From NCBI GenBank assembly GCA_044238735.1, contig JBIICS010000171.1:1-5204 (forward strand): 5,204 nt of DNA, read 5' to 3'. Origin of the DNA: JBIICS01 sp044238735 (lineage in GTDB: Bacteria; Bacteroidota; Bacteroidia; UBA4408). Of the stretch, positions 1-5,204 are shown piece after piece. A model generated the notes under the pieces. It ran no database searches, was not told where the DNA came from, and saw only the letters and a program-made list of their open reading frames with translations. The position numbers and the translations under genes were made by a program. Each line of letters opens with the position of its first letter. Position 1 is the first letter of the stretch.

Positions 1-1187
1 TTTGCTACATCTTCAAGCCTTGATGGAACCATAACACCGCCTACGTTAATATCTTTTTTATTTAGGCGTTTACACTCGTTGAGATCATCCTGATAAAGAG
101 TTTCGCCATAAATTAACGGACTGTGAATTATCCTCGTAAGTGCCAGATTTCTTGCATAAACGCCTTTTACAGGAGTAGTTATTGATTTATCTATTAAATA
201 ATCTGCATCATTAGGTGTGGCTGTAGGAACGTTAAGTTTTTTCTCAAATTCCTTTATAGTGTATTCAGCTATAATTAAAGATTTCTCAATATCATCTGTT
301 ATAAGCATTCTTAAAAACTCAATTCTGTTTTTACGGATATTTAAATCCCCTCCATTTAATCCTCCTCCAATAAAAATCATATTAAAATTTTTGTTACTTG
401 GTTTTATCCATTTTAAGTTTTTTTCATTTACATTAAAGTGGATAATTATGGTTACATCGGGGTTGTATTCATTTATAATTTTGCAGCGATTAACTAGATC
501 GCGGTTATTGTAATTAGTAAAAATTTTCTTTTTTTCGGCTTCAGTTATGGTTTTACCCCAATATCCGCTACTATCACTCTGAAGCCATTGTTTAAAACTT
601 TGGTTAAAGGATGAAAAACCGCTGGTGTTTCGAGTAAGCTCAACTTCGGCACCCTCCAGAACTAATTTTTCTTTTAAAAGTAAGGCAGTAGCAAGTGTTA
701 AATTTCCCTCAATAATTTCAATATCTTCGTTAAGCCCAATCGAACTATCTGCTTTAAAGCTTAAGCATTTGCCTTCAATTTTAGCATCTTCAATATTATT
801 ACTCATGTGTCCGGGATCGATGAAAATTCGTTTCCCTTTAAGCCCTTTGGAATTATTATTTGGCAACGTATCCTTCAATAAATTTTTATAGTATTTAAGG
901 ATTTTTGAATCGTAGAATTTATCAAAATTTTTTTCGTCTTTTATTAATTTTTTACAGCTATCTAACGATGTATAAGATAGATAAAATTCGAATTTATTTT
1001 TCTGTTTGGAGGCTAGATCTTTATAAATGTAAATACCGTCGTTACTAATTTTATAATGATTGGTTAATTCATTACTTCTGATTAAAAGTTTATTAGCCTT
1101 TTCAATAAAATATTTTTGGAGAGAGTCGTTGTTTTGCGCTTTTAATAAAAGGGGTAAAAAAAGCAAAATGGTTATCAGGTATCTCAT
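1..1187 (-). CDS. N-acetylmuramoyl-L-alanine amidase, Amidase_3 type, exported (3' end outside window)
   Basis: I translated this frame by hand: it is open from ATG 1187-1185 to the left edge, at least 395 residues with no stop. Residues 1-17 form a signal peptide (Arg2, a Leu/Ile-rich core, then LKA before Gln18), so the protein should act in the periplasm. The fold is that of zinc amidases that cut the bond between N-acetylmuramic acid and L-alanine in peptidoglycan. The zinc ligands are visible: His127 in IDPGH (123-127), Glu160 in EGNLTLA, and His250 in IIIHFN. Glu362 in YGETLY fits the catalytic glutamate. Spacings are longer than usual: 33 residues from His127 to Glu160 and 90 from Glu160 to His250, so there are insertions, and about 100 residues precede the first motif. 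It starts one base after the rluA-like stop (TAATATG), which suggests translational coupling. The family is fairly sure; the physiological role (daughter-cell separation or wall turnover) is inference. Confidence 0.83.
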   Translation of the reverse strand, partial: MRYLITILLFLPLLLKAQNNDSLQKYFIEKANKLLIRSNELTNHYKISNDGIYIYKDLASKQKNKFEFYLSYTSLDSCKKLIKDEKNFDKFYDSKILKYYKNLLKDTLPNNNSKGLKGKRIFIDPGHMSNNIEDAKIEGKCLSFKADSSIGLNEDIEIIEGNLTLATALLLKEKLVLEGAEVELTRNTSGFSSFNQSFKQWLQSDSSGYWGKTITEAEKKKIFTNYNNRDLVNRCKIINEYNPDVTIIIHFNVNEKNLKWIKPSNKNFNMIFIGGGLNGGDLNIRKNRIEFLRMLITDDIEKSLIIAEYTIKEFEKKLNVPTATPNDADYLIDKSITTPVKGVYARNLALTRIIHSPLIYGETLYQDDLNECKRLNKKDINVGGVMVPSRLEDVA

Positions 1188-1188
1188 A

Positions 1189-1875
1189 TTAGAGTTTAGC
1201 AAAGAAATTCCAAACAGGATCGTTAGGAGGTGTTGCAATAATAGTTAGTTCTTCTTTTTTTACCGGATGATTAAAAATTACTTTGCGAGCATGTAAATGT
1301 ATGGAGCCATCTTTGTTAGTTCTATCAAAACCATATTTGATATCGCCTTTAATAGGAGATCCAATTTTACTTAACTGCGCTCTAATCTGATGATGACGAC
1401 CTGTTAGTAATTCTACTTCCAATAAATGATAATTATCCGATGATCCTTTAAGTTCGTAATTAAGTTCGGCACGTTGACTATGACTGATCTCCTTATCGAA
1501 TGTTTTGGAGAGGTTGCTTTTAGAATCTCTAAGTAAGTAATGCACCAGGTGATTGCTGGTTTTGAGCGGTTTGTTTTTAACAACTGCCCAATATATTTTT
1601 TTTATGGTTCTGTTCTTAAAATCTTCATTTAACCTTACCAATGCTTTTGATGTTCGAGCAAAAATAACAATCCCACTGGTAGGTCTATCAAGCCGATGGG
1701 CTACCCCTAAAAAAACCTCACCAGGTTTATTGTATTTTACTTTAAGATATTGTTTTAAAACATCTTCTAACCCGGCGGTACCCTCCTGATCTTTTTGAAC
1801 CAACTCGCCCGGAAGTTTATTTACAATTAAAAGGTGATTATCTTCAAATAAAATTCGTTCTGCAGGAAAGTTCAT
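1189..1875 (-). CDS. RluA-family RNA pseudouridine synthase
   Basis: This 228-residue cytoplasmic enzyme should isomerise specific uridines in rRNA or tRNA to pseudouridine. The signature motif HRLDRPTSG lies at residues 60-68, with Asp63 as the catalytic aspartate. Other family blocks are KIYWAVV (93-99, with the conserved Tyr95), LLTGRHHQIRAQL (156-168) and LHAR (194-197). It starts directly with the catalytic domain and has no N-terminal S4 RNA-binding domain, unlike RluC and RluD, so it is a short single-domain member. The target uridine cannot be read from the sequence, so no gene symbol is given. The ATG shares one base with the panB stop (TAATG), a typical coupled arrangement, and no Shine-Dalgarno sequence is visible. 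From memory, an rluA-like gene beside panB is a recurrent pair in Bacteroidota; I could not check this. Confidence 0.93.
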   Translation of the reverse strand: MNFPAERILFEDNHLLIVNKLPGELVQKDQEGTAGLEDVLKQYLKVKYNKPGEVFLGVAHRLDRPTSGIVIFARTSKALVRLNEDFKNRTIKKIYWAVVKNKPLKTSNHLVHYLLRDSKSNLSKTFDKEISHSQRAELNYELKGSSDNYHLLEVELLTGRHHQIRAQLSKIGSPIKGDIKYGFDRTNKDGSIHLHARKVIFNHPVKKEELTIIATPPNDPVWNFFAKL

Positions 1876-2690
1876 TAATATTGTTCGTTTTTATTTGGGA
1901 AGTCCATTGATTTTACATCTTTAACGTACTGCGCAACACCGTCGTGTATTGTTTGATAGAGATTGGCGTATCGTCTTAGAAATCTTGGACTAAATTCTTT
2001 ATTAATTCCCAGCATGTCGTGCATAACTAATACCTGTCCGTCAACACCACCACCGGCACCAATGCCAATAATGGGTATAGAAATTTCTTTTGCAACTCTT
2101 TCGGCGAGTTGCGCCGGAATTTTTTCCAGAACAATTGCAAAACATCCCAAATTTTCTAGAAGGTGTGCATCTTCAATAAGTTTTGCAGCCTCCATCTCTT
2201 CCTTGGCTCTAACCACATAGGTGCCAAATTTATAAATAGATTGAGGGGTAAGTCCTAAATGGCCCATTACGGGAATTCCGGCGGATAATATTCTGGAAAC
2301 GGATTCTTTTATTTCAGAACCACCCTCCAGCTTAACCGAGTGAGCACCGCTTTCTTTCATAATACGAATAGCAGAGTTAAGTGCTTCTTTAGAATTTCCC
2401 TGATAAGAACCAAAGGGAAGATCTACCACTACCAATGCTCTATCTATGGCCCTTATAACAGACGAAGCATGATAGATCATCTGATCCAACGTAATGGGAA
2501 GTGTAGTTTCATGACCAGCCATTACATTTGAAGCGCTATCACCAACTAATATTACATCTATACCCGCTGCATCCACTATTTTAGCCATCGAATAATCGTA
2601 AGCAGTTAGCATAGATATTTTTTCTCCATTGCGTTTCATTTCCTGCAAAACGTTAGTGGTAACTTTTTTTATTTCTTTGTGAACCGACAT
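1875..2690 (-). CDS. panB: 3-methyl-2-oxobutanoate hydroxymethyltransferase (ketopantoate hydroxymethyltransferase)
   Basis: PanB transfers a hydroxymethyl group from 5,10-methylenetetrahydrofolate to 2-oxoisovalerate, giving ketopantoate, the first committed step to pantothenate and coenzyme A. The 271-residue length is normal for this cytoplasmic TIM-barrel enzyme. Key blocks are all present: MLTAYDY (27-33), VGDS (49-52, metal ligand Asp51), DLPFGSY (90-96, metal ligand Asp90), VKLEGG (119-124, Lys120 and Glu122), GHLGLTPQ (143-150), LEKIP (188-192, catalytic Glu189) and IGIGAGGGVDGQVLVMHDMLG (208-228). These correspond to Asp45, Asp84, Lys112, Glu114 and Glu181 of E. coli PanB. The ATG lies two bases after the HisF2-like stop, and the gene's own stop overlaps the next start, so it sits mid-operon. 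No other pantothenate gene (panC, panD, panE) is in the window. The C-terminal tail after about residue 260 is unremarkable. Confidence 0.97.
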   Translation of the reverse strand: MSVHKEIKKVTTNVLQEMKRNGEKISMLTAYDYSMAKIVDAAGIDVILVGDSASNVMAGHETTLPITLDQMIYHASSVIRAIDRALVVVDLPFGSYQGNSKEALNSAIRIMKESGAHSVKLEGGSEIKESVSRILSAGIPVMGHLGLTPQSIYKFGTYVVRAKEEMEAAKLIEDAHLLENLGCFAIVLEKIPAQLAERVAKEISIPIIGIGAGGGVDGQVLVMHDMLGINKEFSPRFLRRYANLYQTIHDGVAQYVKDVKSMDFPNKNEQY

Positions 2691-2692
2691 AA

Positions 2693-3457
2693 TTATTGGT
2701 TTAAAAATGTTTCTTTTAATTCGTTTTGAGAAGGAAAGTTAATTAGCACGGCCCTATGTGGTCCGTGAAATACAAACATGCTTCCAGCCGAAACAGCAGA
2801 TGCGCCATTAATTACAGCTTCTTTAAAATGTTTTAAACTGCCAGCTCCACCACAAGCAACAATCGGAATTTTTACCGTTGATGAAATCTTATGGATTAAT
2901 TCGTTATCGTAACCTTTCATAGTGCCGTCTCTTTCTATGGAGTTAATTATTAGTTCTCCTGCACCCTCTTGTTCAGCTAGTTTAGCCCACTCTTCAGGCG
3001 TGTATTTACTTGCCGTTTGTCCGTTATGGGTATAAACAAGATTTTTCCCCCATAAATTTTTTTTAATATCGATACTTACAACAACGGCTTGGCTCCCATA
3101 AATGGCAGCAATATCCCCAATTAATTTAGGCGAATGGATTGCTGCTGCATTAAGGCTAATTTTTTCTATTCCTAATCCGAAAATCCTTTTTGCTATTTCT
3201 AACGTATTTATGCCACCACCATAACAAACAGGCATAAAACATTCTGATGCAAAATCAGCAATTAATCTATAATTCGGATCTTTTTTTTCGCGTGTAGCTT
3301 TAATATCTAAAACACATAATTCGTCAACTTCTTTATCGTTAAATATTTTAATTGCATTAATAGGATCTCCCACATATTTGGGATCTTTAAACTTAACGGT
3401 TTTGTATAAGCCATTTCCGTTGACTAATAATATAGGTATAACTCTTATTCTGGTCAA
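2693..3457 (-). CDS. HisF-like cyclase subunit of the HisF2/WbuZ type (surface-sugar amidation)
   Basis: The 254-residue protein is a HisF-type TIM barrel but matches the HisF2/WbuZ branch, not histidine-pathway HisF. It has VIPILLV (6-12), YVGDPINAIKIFNDKEVDEL (28-47), CYGGGI (78-83), NSIERDGTMKGYD (172-184), ACGGAGS (201-207) and the branch-typical VFHGPHRAVLINFP (229-242). Counted against Thermotoga HisF there is no gap up to residue 130: catalytic Asp11 is Leu11 here, Asp130 is kept. The gate residues at the ammonia-channel entrance (Arg5, Glu46, Lys99, and Glu168 for Thermotoga Glu167) are kept. Known relatives work with a HisH2 glutaminase and a WbpG-type amidotransferase to amidate bacterial surface sugars; neither partner is in view. 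The start is TTG (3457-3455): there is no in-frame ATG back to the preceding gene, and TTG gives an N terminus of the same length as Thermotoga HisF. The exact substrate is unknown. Confidence 0.87.
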   Translation of the reverse strand: MTRIRVIPILLVNGNGLYKTVKFKDPKYVGDPINAIKIFNDKEVDELCVLDIKATREKKDPNYRLIADFASECFMPVCYGGGINTLEIAKRIFGLGIEKISLNAAAIHSPKLIGDIAAIYGSQAVVVSIDIKKNLWGKNLVYTHNGQTASKYTPEEWAKLAEQEGAGELIINSIERDGTMKGYDNELIHKISSTVKIPIVACGGAGSLKHFKEAVINGASAVSAGSMFVFHGPHRAVLINFPSQNELKETFLNQ

Positions 3458-3473
3458 AGCTTTTTCTGTAAAG

Positions 3474-3481
3474 CAAAAATA
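3474..3481 (-). promoter_or_regulatory. Candidate Bacteroidota -7 promoter element (TATTTTTG)
   Basis: The minus strand reads TATTTTTG here, matching the Bacteroidota -7 consensus TAnnTTTG, in the gap ahead of the HisF2-like gene. No clear -33 TTG/TTTG element is seen at the usual distance, and the implied 5' leader would be only about 10 bases. In this AT-rich DNA a chance match is likely. If real, it would let the four-gene cluster be transcribed apart from the beta-barrel gene. Confidence 0.2.
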
Positions 3482-3499
3482 AGGTTTATCGGCTAAATA

Positions 3500-4804
3500 C
3501 TACCAGAAATTGTCGTTTAGATTAAATCTAACATTTACTACGCTATTGTAAATAGAACCGAATGAGTAGTTGATATTAAATCCACCCCAGAAATTAAAAT
3601 TAGTAGCTAAAGCACGTTGGTTTAATAATACTTCGGAATCAGAAATTTCCTCTGCACTTAAGAAAAACTGATCGTTAACTAAAGTAAAACCTCCAAATAA
3701 ACCAATACTAAGGCCTTTAGCCGGATTCCAGTTGATACTTGGATTTATAGAAAGGTTATAGTTCTTTAAGTAATTTAGATAGTGAAAACCACCCATTGCC
3801 AATCCAATATTTCCCCATTTTTCAACCTGATTGTATGAAACAACAAGTGAATGAAGGGTAAACCAACTGTAGTTTTTATTGTAAATGGTTTTGTTATAGT
3901 AATCCTGATACCTGCCGCCCAATCTGTAATTAATTCTTAATTGCCTTCGCGTAGCTTCGCTATACGGAAAAATATTATACTCCACGGTTCCATAATAACT
4001 AGTGCTGTGCCTTAAATTTTGAACGGTAGAGGAGAAGTATGTGGCAGAATGCCCGGCGGCCCAATGTTTACCTATAGATTTTGCTGTAAAGTGATAACCA
4101 CCCCAGTTTAATTGAAGTCCGGTTACAATTTCATTATTTACTACAAAGCGTTGATAATTCCCAAAGCCAAACAGCCCAGTTTCTGTTCGAAGTTGTTCAG
4201 TAACACGGTTTGCAGATAGGTTAACATTAGTGCCCAGATTAGTATTATAGGCATTTCCATTGCCCCATGAGTTAGAACTAATATTAAAGGTCCAGAAATT
4301 CCATTTGTCTTTAACCTGATTTACATCCATATCTTTTTGCTCAGATTCAATTGAATAAATTAATTTCTCGCATAAAGGTGTTTTAATAACGTATGGTAAA
4401 ACGCCTATTTTTAATTTATCGCGCAAAGCTTCCCTTGTAATCGCATTAGCTTGATTGGCAGGGGCTACATACTGGAGCGTATCATTGAGCCCTTTAAATT
4501 CATTCTGCCCTATAAATTCAAGGGTAAATTCAATTCCACCACTTCCGGTGTTAATGGTTCTAACCAAAACATAAACGTTTGCTAAGCGTCTATCGCGCAC
4601 AAAATTTATATAATTAATTTCTTGTCTATAGTACTGCTGATCGCATGTACTGCAATCAAGAAATAATTTTGGAGCACAAAGTCTTATTAAATCGTTTTTA
4701 GTAGTATCGGGTAAAGAGTGGGTAGAATCGGTTTGCGCAAAGCTAAATTTTATAAGGCAAACCATCATTAAAGATATAAATCTTTGCATTTTGAAAATTT
4801 TCAT
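3500..4804 (-). CDS. Exported outer-membrane beta-barrel protein of unknown function
   Basis: I cannot assign a function. With ATG 4804 the protein has 434 residues. A signal peptide ends at FSFA|Q (Ala23/Gln24). Residues about 35-150 form a distinct N-terminal domain with a CxxC (Cys51, Cys54), an INFVRDRRLANVYVLV stretch (66-81) and GSGG (87-90), probably periplasmic. From about residue 168 the sequence is rich in alternating aromatic and polar residues, Gly and Asn, in the manner of outer-membrane beta strands, with a conserved-looking IFPYSEATRRQLR block (278-290) and an aromatic C-terminal residue, Trp434, as barrel-insertion signals have. I recall similar uncharacterised proteins in other Bacteroidota, unverified. 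The start is uncertain: ATG 4789 also gives a good signal peptide (429 residues); a TTG at 4810 is less likely. The 42-base gap to the next gene is wider than elsewhere in the cluster. Confidence 0.78.
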   Translation of the reverse strand: MKIFKMQRFISLMMVCLIKFSFAQTDSTHSLPDTTKNDLIRLCAPKLFLDCSTCDQQYYRQEINYINFVRDRRLANVYVLVRTINTGSGGIEFTLEFIGQNEFKGLNDTLQYVAPANQANAITREALRDKLKIGVLPYVIKTPLCEKLIYSIESEQKDMDVNQVKDKWNFWTFNISSNSWGNGNAYNTNLGTNVNLSANRVTEQLRTETGLFGFGNYQRFVVNNEIVTGLQLNWGGYHFTAKSIGKHWAAGHSATYFSSTVQNLRHSTSYYGTVEYNIFPYSEATRRQLRINYRLGGRYQDYYNKTIYNKNYSWFTLHSLVVSYNQVEKWGNIGLAMGGFHYLNYLKNYNLSINPSINWNPAKGLSIGLFGGFTLVNDQFFLSAEEISDSEVLLNQRALATNFNFWGGFNINYSFGSIYNSVVNVRFNLNDNFW

Positions 4805-4869
4805 CAGCAAAGAACATAAAAATTTTAATAGTAAATTGTTATAAAATTATAATATAATCAACATGGTTT

Positions 4870-4899
4870 TTGAAAAAGATAAAGGGTTATTCTTTAACC
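4870..4899 (-). terminator. Possible weak terminator after the T9SS cargo gene
   Basis: Read on the minus strand, GGTTA and TAACC (4899-4895 and 4889-4885) can pair around a five-base loop, with the stop codon inside the right arm, followed by a T-rich run (CTTTATCTTTTTC). The stem is only five pairs and the T tract is interrupted, so the signal is weak. It would separate the cargo gene from the beta-barrel gene. Confidence 0.25.
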
Positions 4900-5204
4900 A
4901 CTTTTTCTGTGAGAGGTTCGGATTGAAAATCAGACAAGGAAACGGTATAACTACCCGTTGCAATATCGCTAACATCTACCTGAAAGTTGTTAAAACCTTC
5001 TTCGGAAAGCAAAAAGAAATCTTTAATGATATTTCCCTTTTCGCAGATAATTTTTATTCCAACAATACCTTGTTTAACGGAAAGAAAACTGATATCAAAA
5101 TTATGAGTTGCAGGATTGGGATGAATCATAAACTCATCAATTACTTTAATAATTTCTATTTTATTTACTTCGGATATTTCTGATTCTCCGTTAATGGAAA
5201 GTTG
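4887..5204 (-). CDS. Secreted protein, C-terminal part with T9SS type A sorting domain (5' end outside window)
   Basis: The frame is open from the right edge to a TAA at 4889-4887, giving the last 105 residues of a larger protein; an internal ATG at 5129 is not the real start because the frame continues upstream without a stop. The last 80 residues resemble the type A C-terminal signal of the type IX secretion system: MIHPNPATHNFDISF (the usual 'YPNP' opening), a middle strand region, DVSDIATGSYTVSL (the usual 'DLSxLxxGxYxV'), and a basic end, EKVVKE. Known cargo of this kind crosses the outer membrane, loses the domain and is released or attached to the cell surface. The 25 residues before the domain show no recognisable fold, so the function of the protein is unknown. 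Confidence 0.8.
   Translation of the reverse strand, partial: QLSINGESEISEVNKIEIIKVIDEFMIHPNPATHNFDISFLSVKQGIVGIKIICEKGNIIKDFFLLSEEGFNNFQVDVSDIATGSYTVSLSDFQSEPLTEKVVKE

Larger units (their letters stand above)
1..3457 (-). other. Probable transcription unit: hisF2-like, panB, rluA-like, amidase
   Basis: Four same-strand genes are joined by a 2-base gap, a 1-base overlap (TAATG) and a 1-base gap (TAATATG), leaving no room for terminators or separate promoters between them. Co-transcription is therefore very likely. The beta-barrel gene upstream may belong too, as only 42 bases separate it. The end of the unit lies beyond the left edge. Confidence 0.75.

Noticed and set aside
217..891. Plus-strand open frames at 217-513 and 625-891
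   Set aside because: They lie opposite the amidase gene, which has a continuous frame with all family motifs; their translations are low-complexity Ser/Ile/Phe-rich shadows.
1060..1248. Plus-strand open frame across the amidase/rluA junction
   Set aside because: It is antisense to two well-supported genes and has no recognisable motif.
1553..2531. Plus-strand open frames at 1553-1789, 1963-2220 and 2340-2531
   Set aside because: They are antisense to rluA-like and panB, which are strongly supported, and show no family features.
2693..3457. Calling this gene histidine-pathway hisF
   Set aside because: Catalytic Asp11 is Leu, and the C-terminal VFHGPHRAVLINFP block is typical of HisF2/WbuZ; no other his gene is nearby.
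3484..3496. Small inverted repeat (TTTA/TAAA around five bases) after the beta-barrel gene
   Set aside because: A four-pair A/T stem is too weak to call a terminator in this base composition.
4805..4886. Promoter ahead of the beta-barrel gene
   Set aside because: The stretch is very AT-rich and no spaced TTG / TAnnTTTG pair stands out; any match would be chance level.
4863..5183. Plus-strand open frame of 106 residues
   Set aside because: It is the reverse of the T9SS cargo gene; the minus frame carries the sorting-domain motifs.

Overview
The window comes from an AT-rich genome of the phylum Bacteroidota (Bacteroidetes). The evidence is a type IX secretion (T9SS) type A sorting domain at the right edge, two signal peptides cleaved in the typical '..A|Q' way, almost no Shine-Dalgarno sequences, and very tight gene packing. 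I cannot name the genus. All six genes lie on the minus strand, so the window is described from right to left, in the direction of transcription.

Right edge (4887-5204): the C-terminal part of a secreted protein ending in a T9SS sorting domain; the gene continues beyond the window. After a short AT-rich gap with a weak hairpin comes a complete gene (3500-4804) for an exported, probably outer-membrane beta-barrel protein with a separate N-terminal domain and no known function. A 42-base gap follows, then four genes almost touching (gaps of 2, -1 and 1 bases): a HisF-like cyclase subunit of the HisF2/WbuZ type (2693-3457, TTG start), panB for ketopantoate hydroxymethyltransferase (1875-2690), an RluA-family RNA pseudouridine synthase (1189-1875) and a signal-peptide-bearing Amidase_3-type peptidoglycan amidase (1-1187, C terminus outside the window).

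The last four genes probably form one transcription unit, but their products belong to different processes: surface-sugar amidation (inferred), pantothenate/CoA synthesis, RNA modification and cell-wall hydrolysis. This looks like a housekeeping operon of mixed content, not a dedicated pathway. I see no mobile element, CRISPR array, RNA gene or defence system. The most notable point is the HisF2-like gene: it has lost one of the two catalytic aspartates of true HisF, keeps the ammonia-gate residues that imply a glutaminase partner, and sits with no partner gene in view. There is no gene-free stretch longer than 100 bases.
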